From Diphasiastrum complanatum (lineage: Eukaryota > Streptophyta > Lycopodiopsida > Lycopodiales > Lycopodiaceae), in the NCBI GenBank assembly GCA_029204225.1, contig CM055111.1:42596815-42660814 (forward strand): DNA of 64,000 nucleotides. The letters run 5' to 3'. Made by a program: the position numbers and the translations under genes. Positions 35,205-45,800 of the stretch are shown one piece after another. Numbering within the stretch: the stretch's first letter is position 1; the number at the start of each line of letters is the position of its first letter. The notes under the pieces were generated by a model. The model worked only from the letters and a program-made list of their open reading frames with translations, was not told the DNA's origin and made no database searches.

Positions 35205-35560
35205 TACGCCTATAAAAATGAACAAAACTATCGTGACAATCGTCACGTTTGTTCTTTTAGTAATTAAATCATTAGTACTAAAGTGATTTTGTAGACAATC
35301 AATTATAGGGCGTGTTTGACAGATATAGAATACTGTAGTATCGAATCATTCGACAATTCAGATTAATGAATAAGAGATTTAACAGATACAAACAACTTCA
35401 GAGAAGCCTGCATACATTCCGACATAATATTGAACGTAATAAGAATGTGTGATTGATTTAGTAAGTAGCATGTACAAATCAGATTATGTGGGTACAAAAC
35501 AATAGCGGATGAAGCCGCGTACTCTAAACTATCTGTGAGTAACTAATAACTCTGTCTGAT
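35205..35560 (-). repeat. Copia LTR fragment related to families A and B
   Basis: It aligns loosely with the 3' half of LTR B (for example the AATAGCGGATGAAGCCGCG region against 15370-15400). It carries the hairpin at 35232-35247. Confidence 0.55.
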
Positions 35561-35561
35561 A

Positions 35562-36567
35562 TGTTGGAGTTTAGTCTTACTCCTACTCTTCCTAACTGCC
35601 CTCCTTCCTTCTCTCATTTTAATCTCTCAAAAGAAACCTGCAGAAAATGAACTGTTTTTCAACAGTCCGCATTTTTGGTCTAATTGTCGCTATAGTTTGC
35701 ATTTTTCTTCACAATTTCTGACAGGCAAAAAACCCGACATTGTCGTCTTTATTTTTGTGACACTTGTGTTACTCATTTTTTAGGCCATTTCAAACACTTC
35801 CAGAAATGCGAAGAAATGTGACACTGCATATTTACATGCAGTTTTTGACAGGCGACAAAAGGCGAAAAATGCAACACTGCATTTTTACATGCAGTTTCTA
35901 ACAGGCGACAAAAAGCGAAAAATGTGACACTGCATTTTTCCATATAATTTTTACCTTGGGAAAAAGCAAAAAACCCGACACTACAATTTTACACGGGATT
36001 CTACACAGGCGAAAAACCCGACACTGCAGTTTCTACACAAGCAAAAAACCTGACACTTTGTAAAAATACACAAGATTTCTCACAGGTTGTCTACGTCTTC
36101 ACGCTCCAATAAAAACTGTTCTAATTAGTCAGTTAATCAGCTATTAAGCGATCTTATAAATGTAGCTAGAATAATGCAAGATCTTCTAGTTGCTATAAAT
36201 GTAAATGAGCGATTGAACATATACATAGATCTGAAAATCAGAGATTAGCATCAAAGGATGATCTGACAAAGATTAAAATGACCAGAACGGGTCTTTCAAT
36301 AGCTGACTCCTCAGAGTTAGTGATTATATATAGAGAGAGATATTCAGAACTTTAGTAATTGCTTTGAATCTGTAAGTAGGATCACACGCTTACCAGTGAA
36401 TTGTATTGTGGTCTGATCGTTGTTACTACAACTTTATTATACAGATTCACTATTGTTCTACATCTTTTTGCATTCTTGTTGAATGAAATGAACTCTCACT
36501 CCTCTTACGTAAACATCAACATAAAGAGAAATGTATGGTTGTCTTTGATGTCTAAATCATTTCTACA
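35562..36567 (+). repeat. Copia family C LTR (about 1.0 kb)
   Basis: It starts TGTTGGAGTTTAGTC and matches the reverse of 38937-39969 up to TTCTACA at 36567. It contains a 53-base tandem repeat (35825-35983). TATATATAG near 36325 is a TATA candidate. Confidence 0.75.
35825..35983 (+). repeat. Three 53-base tandem units in LTR C
   Basis: CTGCAT starts at 35825, 35878 and 35931, exactly 53 bases apart. Each unit holds GACAGGCGACAAA-like sequence and a hairpin CTGCAT-N6-ATGCAG (lost in the third). Degenerate units follow to about 36080. The inverted LTR shows the same around 39420-39720. Confidence 0.75.
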
Positions 36568-38487
36568 TTGACAAAACTCTTTTGGAGGTATTGCAAAAAA
36601 TCCAATCACGGCATAAAGGATTGTCGCATTCTCAAGCACAATGAAGCGAGAAAGAAGTTGCAGCAGCACCAAGAGGGAGGCTCTAACACTGACAGAATTC
36701 CACAAGAAGAGGACAAGGCGTTGATGGTACAAGATCAACCCAATAGAGATGCCTATCAATGGTATCTTGATTCATGTGCTTCACAGCACATGACGCTGTG
36801 TAAGAATCTATTTTCTACTCTCACAACAACAGATTCAAAATACATTTTCTTCGGTGACTCAAGTTCACACAAGGTTGAAGGACAAGGTTCCATTCAATGG
36901 CATCACAAGACAGCTAAATGGTGTACTTTACATACCCATATTAACAAAGAATTTATTAACTATTAGTAAGATCATTGATCAGGGCTATAAAGCTTTGTTT
37001 ACTACTAGTCGATGTACTATTTTTTATGAGAACTCCAATAAAATCCTCTCTTCACATAGAGAAAGAAATTTGTATGTCTTGAGTCACGATTATGCACTTA
37101 CTGTGAGTAACTTTGATGCTCATGTTTGGCATCAAAGACTAGGTCATTTAAACATGCGTTCATTCTTGTACATGCATCATAACAAATTGGTCAAGGACAT
37201 GAATATCAATGTTGTTACCATAGCAAATCAGACTGTCTGTGAAAATTGTCTACTAGGGAAACAACCTAGAAGTAAATTTCCAAGAGGATAAGCCAGGAGC
37301 CCCATTCTGTCACTAATTCACAGTGACTTATGTGGTCCTATGAGCGTACAACAATCGACAACGACAAACTCAATTTACTCATTGGTTTTACGGGCAAAAG
37401 ATGATGTAACTTAGTATTTATGTCTCTCACATCATATAGTGAGCTCAGGATGTCCCAAACTTCTTTTGAAGGCTTAGTACCCTCTTTGGGTCAAGCTCTA
37501 TATTTTATCACATTAATTGATGACTACTCCCGATTTACCAAAATCATGTTCATAAAGAACAAGTAAGAAGCAGTCAATTGCTTCAAAAAATTCAAGCAAT
37601 ATGTTGAGAATCAGACTGGTCAGAGAATCAAGGCCCTACGGTGTGATTTAGGGGGATAGTATCTATCAAATGAAATGGCAAACTACCTAACATCATGTGG
37701 CGTGCACCATCAGTTCATAGCCAGCTACACTCCATAGCAGAATGGCGTAGCTGAGCAAAAGAACCGAACACTATTGGAAACTGCACGATCCATGACTGTT
37801 AACGCTCAATTACCCCAAAACTTTTGGGCTGAAGCAACTTCTACAACTTGCTATCTGCAAAATGATTTCAGCACTAAGGCAGTCGACTCCAAGACACCGT
37901 TTGAAGCCTACTATGGCTACAAACCAAGTATGAAACACTGACGTGTATTTGGATGTCTCTGCTATGCTCAAATACCGTTTGATCTGAGGAAGAAACTAGA
38001 TCCAGTAAGTTGTAAGTATATCTTTATCGGCTATTCAACATCACACAAGGCATATCGTATCTATGATGTTGATACAGGTCAGATCCAAGTCAGCCGCGAC
38101 GTTGTCTTTCTTGAAGACAAATTTCATAATTTCAAGCAGAAGCAGCCAATGTAGGAGTCTGTCACAGCAGCTCCATTCTCCATCAATAGGCATCGACCTA
38201 CGAACGTTCAAATGCAGGAGTTTGTCCCAACAACTCCATTTACCATTGATGGGCCTAAACCCACGACTGTTCAACCACAACCTGAATTTATCCTAGTCAT
38301 TTACCTAGGAGAAACATCCACTCAAGCACCTACAATTCGAAGGTCTGCAAGACAACGACAACAACCTGATCATTTTGTCCCTCATGCATTCATCAGTCAT
38401 GATGAACCTGCCACTGTTGTAGAAGCATTGTCAATGCCCAATGCAGACGAAAAAAATCTACCATGGATGCTGAGTACCATTCCTTGA
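36568..38487 (+). pseudogene. Copia C gag end, protease, integrase
   Basis: It opens with a zinc knuckle WRYCKKSNHGIKDCRIL, then the protease motif WYLDSCASQHMT near 36760. The pre-integrase segment (VWHQRLGHLNMRSFLYM) ends in CENCLLGKQPRSKF near 37250. The integrase core runs 37310-38150 (FITLIDDYSRFTKI, NGVAEQKNRTLLE, RVFGCLCYAQIPFDL) with stops near 37287, 37566, 37660, 37736, 37940 and 38152. An alien stretch of about 130 bases (37350-37482) interrupts it before the first catalytic Asp. The linker ends at 38487 in RRSARQRQQPDHF, typical for the end of copia integrase; RT does not follow. Confidence 0.8.
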
Positions 38488-38936
38488 TGAAGAACAAAGG
38501 TTGAGATGTTATTCAGGAGAAGGCCGAGTATAATTAGTTGCCCTAATTGGATAAGCCTAAGCGACATTTCTCATTGGTATAGATAGATGATCATTGTAGA
38601 ATATAAATAGAAGTGACAAAGTTTCTACTTTGAATATTGCTAGCATCGCTTATCGCTTATCAATGGAAGTGTTTCATGTTGGTGTGATGTTGAAAGCTTC
38701 TGAACGAAGTCCCAACCAAGAGAAAGACAATGAATACTATGAAGAACAATGATAACCGTGTTTAACAGGATCATGGATTACTTAGAGAACAGAGGTTGCG
38801 AGCTGTTCATTTTTATGTTGAAAAAGATTATCAGTGTAGGAGTCTTAGATTGCCGTGAAAGAGAGACTGCAAAAACGATTAGGTGTCTCAGACAGCCATG
38901 CAATCCTCTAATACTGATAATTTGATATGAAGAGAA
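38488..38936. other. Unassigned stretch next to LTR C
   Basis: No coding content. It lies where the leader of an element would be if the - strand LTR were read as a 5' LTR, but I see no clear PBS. Confidence 0.4.
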
Positions 38937-39969
38937 TGTAGAAATAATTTAAGCATCAGAGACAGCCATACATTTCTCTTTATGTTGATGTTTCCATAAG
39001 AGGAGTGAGAGTTAATTTTCTTCAACAAGAATGCAAAAAGATGTAGAACAGTAGTGAATCTATATAATAAGGTTGTAGTAACAATGATCAGACCACAATA
39101 CAATTGCGCTGGTAAGCGCGTGATCCTACTTACAGATTCAAAACAATTGTTAAAGTTCTGAATATCAGAAGTCAGCTACTGAAAGACCCATTCTAGTCGT
39201 TTTAATCTCTTTCAGATCATCCTCTGATGCTAATCTCTGATTTTCAGATCTATGTACATCTTCAATCGCTCATTTACATTTATAGCAACTGGAAGATCTT
39301 GCATTATTCTAGCTACATTTACAAGACCGCTTACCAGCTGATTAACTAACTAATTAGAACAATTGTTATTGGAGCTTGAAGACATAGACAGCCTGTGAGG
39401 AATCTTGTGTATTTCTGCAGAGTGTCGGGTTTTCGCCTGTGTAGAATCCCATGTAAAACTACAGTGTCCGATTTTTCGTCTATGTAGAATCCCATGTAAA
39501 ACTGCAGTGTCAGGTTTTTAACCGGTGTAGAATACCACGTAAAACTGCAATGTCAGGTTTTTCGCTTTTTTCCAAGGCAACAACTACATGGAAAAATGCA
39601 GTGTCGCATTTTTTGCTTTTTGTCGCCTGTCAAAAACTACATGTAAAAATGCAGTGTTGCATTTTTTGCCTTTTGTTGCCTGTCAAAAACTGCATGTAAA
39701 AATCCAGTGTCACATTTTTGCGTATTTTTTGAAGTATTTGAAATGGCCTAAAAACTGAGTAACACAAGTGTCACAAAAATAAAGGCGACAGTGTTGGGTT
39801 TTTCGCCTATCCGAAATTGTGAAGAAAAATGCAGACTGTAGCGACAATTAGACCAAAAATGCAGACTGTTGAAAAACAGTTTATTTTCTGCAGGTTTCTT
39901 TTGAGAGAGTAAAATGAGAGAAGGAAGGAGGGCAATTAGGAAGAGTAGGAGTAAGATTAAACTCCAACA
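38937..39969 (-). repeat. Copia family C 3' LTR, inverted
   Basis: On the - strand it starts TGTTGGAGTTTAATC at 39969, after the polypurine tract AAGGGTGAG (39978-39970), and ends near TTCTACA at 38937. Confidence 0.75.
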
Positions 39970-39978
39970 CTCACCCTT

Positions 39979-41572
39979 AAGCTTACTGCTATGAATCTGA
40001 ACTGCAATTGAGATTTATCATATCTACTAAGGTAGAATGTTTATCTCTAGACAATGGCTTTGTCAAAATATCAGCCAACATACTGTCTGTGTGACAATAA
40101 CTTAGTACAACATCTTTATTATGAACTTTCTCTCTAAGAAAATGGAACTGAACTTCTATGTGTTTAGTTCTAGCATGAGTACGTGGGTTCATAGATAGAG
40201 CTATGCAGCTCTGATTGTCGCAATGGAATATTGTTGGACCGATCTGTGGAAATTGTAGATCTTGCAGTAGCCTTCTTAGCCAAACTATCTCCTTCACTGC
40301 TGATGTAGCTGCAACATATTCGGATTATGTGGAGGACAACGAAATGCATTTTTGCTTTATGTTGTTCCATGAAATGGGTCCTCCTGCAAGGAAACAAATA
40401 TAACCTGATGTAGATTTTCTAGTATCCACATCTCCTGCCCAGTTTTAATCTGAATAGGTGATCAGTTTGAGTGCAACTTATGTATTACTATTGTAGCTCA
40501 AAGCTAGTGTTTTGAAGCTTGAATGTACCTCAGGACTCTTTGCAGAGCTTTCTAGTGCTGTAAGCCTTGATTGGACATGTATTGAGATAGTGTGCTTGCT
40601 GCATATGCTAGATCAGGTCATGTGCAGACCATAGAATACATTATAGATCCTATGACGGACTAATAAGAATACCTGCACATTTATTGCTGATCTGCTTGAG
40701 TTATGGGGCACATGTCTTTGGACAACTTAGATCCTGGATCCATAGGTGTGTCTATGGGCTTGCAGTCCTCCATGCCATAACTGCAAAGTACATTGATAAG
40801 ATAGGACTCTTGGCTTATAGTAATCCTTCTGCCTGCATGATCTCTGTGAATCTCCATACCGAGTAGGTAATGAACTGGGCCTAAGTCAGTCATCTCAAAT
40901 TCTGATGAAAGCTTCCTGTAATAACTGATTTGAATTGCTGATAATCAATGAATCATCAACGTATAATGCTATTATAACATAGCTTGACCCTTTTCGTCTG
41001 ACATATACATTAGAGTCTGCGGAGAAAGAAGTGAAGTTATGTTGCAGGAAGAAGTGATTTATTCTATCATATCAGGCCTTGGGAGCTTGCTTAAGACCAT
41101 ATAATGTCTTATGCAATTTACATACCAAATGCTCTTTGCCTTAAAGGACGTAACCTTCTGGTTGATAAATAAATATGTCTTCTTGTATGTATCCGTGAAG
41201 GAATGATGTATGGACGTCCATCTAGTGAATGTCTAGATCCTCTACAACAGCTATAGCCAGCAAGGTGTGAATAGATTAATGCTTTACCATTGGACTGAAG
41301 GTGTCAGTGTAATCTATTCCATAAACTTGCTCAAATCCTTTAACCACTAAACGAGCTTTCCATTTGAATATTGATCCATCTGGCTTGAGCTTTAGCTTGA
41401 AGATCCATTTAGAGTCAATAGGCTTTATACCCGTAGGAGGATTAACAAGAATAGCACTCGGCCACCTATTGCACAAGAAATTGGCACACAACAAAGCTTG
41501 ATTCCAAAATGGTTTATCAAGATTAGCACTTAACCTCATGGATTTAGCACTTTCACATAGAGTCGAATACAT
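39979..41572 (-). pseudogene. Copia C reverse transcriptase and RNase H
   Basis: RT starts at 41572 with [18 protein letters not shown] joined to [16 protein letters not shown] and [14 protein letters not shown]. The active site region reads ALYVDDSLI near 40960, so Y-V-D-D is kept. The segment LLGMEIHRDHAGRRI is at 40860. RNase H is broken but its end is clear (40297-39989: CDNQSCIALSMNP, ADILTKPLSRDKHS). Stops near 41275, 41238, 41150, 41060 and others disable it. It ends at the polypurine tract and LTR. It is probably the 3' half of the family whose 5' half is at 36568-38487, now in opposite orientation. Confidence 0.8.
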
Positions 41573-42535
41573 TTAGCGATGGAACTTCGTTATTTTGTGA
41601 GTCGATGGCAGAGTAGGTGGGGTATCATCCCTGTGAAATATCTCATTTCTATCTTATGCTATTTACTATGTGTGATTTAATGTCTCATGTCCGATTTAAA
41701 TCAGACAAGTGAATTAGACCGATTCAACAAATGTTTATCCAATTCAAATATACCATCTGAGAACGAAGTCAAAAAGTAAATAAGTGGACGTTGTGTGTTG
41801 CTTCACCTCAAGGAGTGGAGTGCGTATTGCATAGAGTTTTCTCCTTAGTCTTTTACTATTTTTACTCATGCTTCTCTAGCACCCTTACCTAGCCTCCCCT
41901 TGCAAAATAAGTACTTGCCATTGCTTACGCTTAAAAAAAATTATATATATTTCCATATTTTATACATGTTATTGTTCTTGTCCATTTTCCCGTTTTTTCC
42001 CGTTCTTGTCCATTCACGCAAATGTAATGTTGCGTTTCTTTTATCATTGTCTTAAAATCTAACATCAACCTCTATATCACTTGGAAGTTTTATGAACAAA
42101 ATCTGGATCCATATGTTAGAGTGGAAATTTAGGGGGGGGGGGGGGGGGGAAGGTCCTCCTCCGAGGCCCTTTCGCCCCGGAAGAGTGTGCGCTCGAGGGC
42201 GGAGGCCCGAGGCGCACGGTCTTCCTCGGGCGGAAGGGCCGAGGAGCCGGCCCTTCCCTTCAGTGAATTCCGTTTTTACTTTTTTTTTGATGTAATTTTT
42301 TTTTACACGCACCTTCCGGGCGGAAGGTGCATGTAAAAAACGTAAATTTTTTTACACGCACCTTTCGCTAAAAAAAAAATGTCAAAAAAAAGTTTGCCTC
42401 AAAAGTTAAGTTCTGTGAGTTATCACCATTTTTTGTAAAAATTTAAAAACTGATTTTAGCAACCTGAAGAAGGTTCAAGAATATATGCATACCCGTCCAT
42501 TTACGCCGAAACCGCATCCCTTTGCAGAAACTATA

Positions 42536-42538
<3 letters not shown>
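41573..42538. other. Upstream region of PMS1: GC-rich inverted repeats and G tract
   Basis: 41573-42120 is AT-rich and unassigned. An 18-base G run at 42132-42149 opens a GC-rich patch (42150-42260) rich in small inverted repeats such as CCTCGG...CCGAGG. A strong hairpin follows at 42301-42338. A TATA-like CTATATAG lies near 42531. Confidence 0.5.
42301..42338. repeat. Hairpin, 18-base arms with one mismatch
   Basis: GCACCTTCCG (42309-42318) pairs with CGGAAGGTGC (42321-42330) around a two-base loop, and TTTTACAC / ATGTAAAA extend the arms. A half copy of the arm follows near 42350. Confidence 0.8.

Positions 42539-42567
<29 letters not shown>
42539..42567 (+). repeat. (TG)n microsatellite in the PMS1 5' region
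   Basis: About 14 TG units end 11 bases before the first in-frame ATG of PMS1. Confidence 0.95.
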
Positions 42568-42569
<2 letters not shown>

Positions 42570-42577
42570 CTGTCTGG

Positions 42578-42835
42578 ATGGATGGTGGATGGAGCGAGGC
42601 AGCGATGGGTGCTGCAGCTGAGCCTTGTGGACTAATCAAACCCATCGACAAAGCGGCAATTCATCGAATTTGTTCTGGCCAGGTAATCCTGGACTTGGCC
42701 ACCGCTGTGAAAGAGCTGGTGGAGAATAGTCTGGATGCTGGAGCCAGCAACATTGAAGTCCGCCTTCGAGAATATGGGGCAGAGCTCATAGAGGTTGCAG
42801 ATAATGGATGTGGTGTCTCCCCTCACAATTATCAG
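42578..42835 (+). other. PMS1: PMS1 exon 1
   Basis: 86 codons, phase 0 at the end, followed by the donor GTATGC. It encodes the first two ATPase motifs. The alternative start is 42605. Confidence 0.9.
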
Positions 42836-45800
42836 GTATGCCCTTACCTGGTGTTGGTGTCGCTTTTGTCGAAGCCTTTTAGATTATAATGGCAGATGGC
42901 CACACTATGTTTCTGGTAGTTGGTAGGATTAGGCTGCTTGTGCCAGTTCTGGGTTAGCTGCCCAAAGCATTAGTTCTTGAACATTAGCCAGATAGAGGAC
43001 CCAACAGCGATAGCTCCATCAGAACATACCCTGCTCTGTTTCTATGTCGAAATAGGTGGGAATAAGGAAATCGGCGAGTCAAGTTTTAATCAGGTACTTT
43101 GATTGTTGCAACTTTTTTTGAAGATGTAGATGTGTGCACATGATAGCAAAAGTGCTGCGCTCTTTTGTGACAGATCAGGTGCATTGTAATGCCAACATCC
43201 TTGTCATTAGGCCTATGTTTCTGATGCCTGCGAAAGTCCCACATTACACTTCTATACATTGGGTGAACATGATTTATGGAGATTTGCGAGGTGGCTTTTT
43301 GGTTGTTTCTTTTATAAGAAACTTTTTGGAAAAAAGGCTGGAGTTTAGCTCTCAAGAATGTAGTTCATAACCATTTTTTGTGTGAAATCAATTGAAGTTC
43401 CCAAAATTGATTATTTTGTGAAAGACACAAGGAGTTGAATGAGATAACGCAATCATTGGTGTAATGAGCAGGCTATTCTGAAATGCCTCCGAGCATGGTA
43501 TTTCAAACACATATACTTGAAGATGACATTTACAGCTGTTGGGGCACAACATTCAAAACACGGAACCTTAATCTCTTCATGCCGATGCTCTGCCTCCATT
43601 TTTCTGCTGTGGTCAATGTTTTTAGTTCAAGTAACCTACCTTCGTGGGCAGGTTTAGAAAATTGGTTTCCACTTAGTTTCAAGTTCGCATTGTCAATTTC
43701 GGACTCTCTCATCACATTTTTTGACAGGCATCTCTATTTATGGCACGTAGAAGTGCAGAGTGATAATTTTTTGGTTGTGTAGATTAGAAATCTACTTGTT
43801 TCCGTCTTGCTTGAATCCACTGCACGGTTCTGAATGCATTCTATGGGTCCAGTAGTCTTCAGATCTAGAAGAGAGAAGCTCAAGATCTCACCAATCGATC
43901 ACTTAAGAAATACTCGCATTTGAACTGTCATGTACCTACTACAAAAGGAATCATAATTACATCAATGACAGTACAGCACGTGCAAAAAGATGCCAATTGA
44001 ATGATATAGCATAGGCAGAGCTTGGCAAGCTCTCATGTGGACTAGAAGGTGCATCAATCCCGTAGATTTTTGGCCTCACAGTAGGAGATGGAGGATCACC
44101 AAGTTCCAACGTTACCAAATCAGCCCAAAAATCGGGACTCTATTATGAGTTCCAGCCTTACCCCAATCGGGCAAAATTCGAGTCTAAGCTAGTCAATTCC
44201 CTAACTAGTCTTACCAATCTTATAAGCCCTATTTAGGGAGACCTAACATTAGCAAGCAGTTCAATTCCCCCTTAGTCATTTTTCCTGATTCCTACTCATT
44301 ATAGTTTATTTTGTATGTAATGTCAATAGTACTCGAAACTGCCAATTCATGACAATGTGCCGAGCCTATTTTCACAAGCTTGCCACTCTAAAGCTAGCTA
44401 GTGGTGAGAAATGAAGCTCCTCCCATGCCTTGGACTTCTATTTATGTTCCATACTTGCCATTTTGGTCTTTGGGTCACATACGTCACTTGCGCATTAAGC
44501 CTCTTGAATCTAACCCAACGAGTATCATCTAATTGCAGTGACAAAGAACTTTGTGCTCCAAAATGGCACAATTATTGGCTTGACCCCTTGACAACTTGGC
44601 AACTGGCTTCTTGTCAAGTCTTAGCTAACTTTGGCATTGACGATACGACGATCCTCGCCCGTGCTGTTTGACGACTTATGGGCTCACCAGGTCATAGCTT
44701 GTGAGATGCATCCCAGGACGAAGGATATTTTTGATCATCTATTGAAAAGTTGTTGGGGCATTTGTTAGACCAAAGGGTTTAACTAAAAGGTTGTAATGGC
44801 CGTTTTGAGTACAAAAATCAGTTTTGGAAATACTGCCTTCATTAATTCTTATTTTATGGTAACCCGATCTAAGGTTTAACTTTGCGTATTTTGTTTGAAT
44901 TCTGTTAAAGATTTTACCTTTTAGGTGTATTATAAATACAAGGATTAGAATCAGACATTTCTTAGGGCGATACAACAACACTGAAATTTTGAGTAACAAA
45001 AGCATTCACAAAAATTTCAGCTTTCAAAAAACATAAATACACATCATACTCAAAATCTTTCGTACATTGATTCACTTCATGAGCGGGTTAAGGTAGATCA
45101 TGCGTGCTTACATCACCTTCTCAACCAAGGAGCCATTATGACAAAAGGAAAGACTAGGAGTTACATAATCCTTTTTTAACGACTCATTTCTAGCGTAAAA
45201 TCACTCTTTACCTAGAATAACATTTATCTTATCAAGATTTAGTATGTGGAAGGAACAAGTTGGTCCTAGAATTGTTGATCCCCCTATCGCCATACTAACC
45301 ACATACCTGTGATCACTTGGTGCGGTTGCCACTTTGAGCTTCTGCACTAATCTAGCATTAATAAGATTGTGAGTTGAACCATCATTAAAGAGAATGTTCA
45401 CAACTTGGCTGCTTGCAAAACCATTTATTGTAAGGTCCAAAAATAGCTGTATCAAAACAACTATTTCTACAAATTGCTTCTTAAAAAATGGATACATCAA
45501 ATGGTGCTTGGAAAGAACCGCCACCTTTCTTGCGCTTATACAAGTGCCCCTTCTCCTTACACGAGAAACTGATGTCATTAGTCTTCTCCTTGCCCTTCTT
45601 TGAAAAGGTGCCCGAAGATGGCTTTTCCTTGGGTGCGGATTTCTGGGCCTGATGTGGGCTATCGCATGAGTGTCGTCGAAAATCTTGGCAAAGTGCACCA
45701 CATCCTCTAAGGTTTGTGGCTGGTTACGACGGACCATATAATTGATAGTCTTTGGGCAAGCCCAAATTGAAATGTAATTTCAGAAGCATGGGGACTATCT

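Noticed and set aside
35825-36080. CRISPR-like array
   Set aside because: The repeat unit is a contiguous 53-base tandem without variable spacers and lies in a retrotransposon LTR of a plant genome.
42052-42312. GC-rich open frames on both strands upstream of PMS1
   Set aside because: They are produced by the GC-rich inverted repeats and the G run (Gly/Pro/Arg/Ala strings), without protein-like features.
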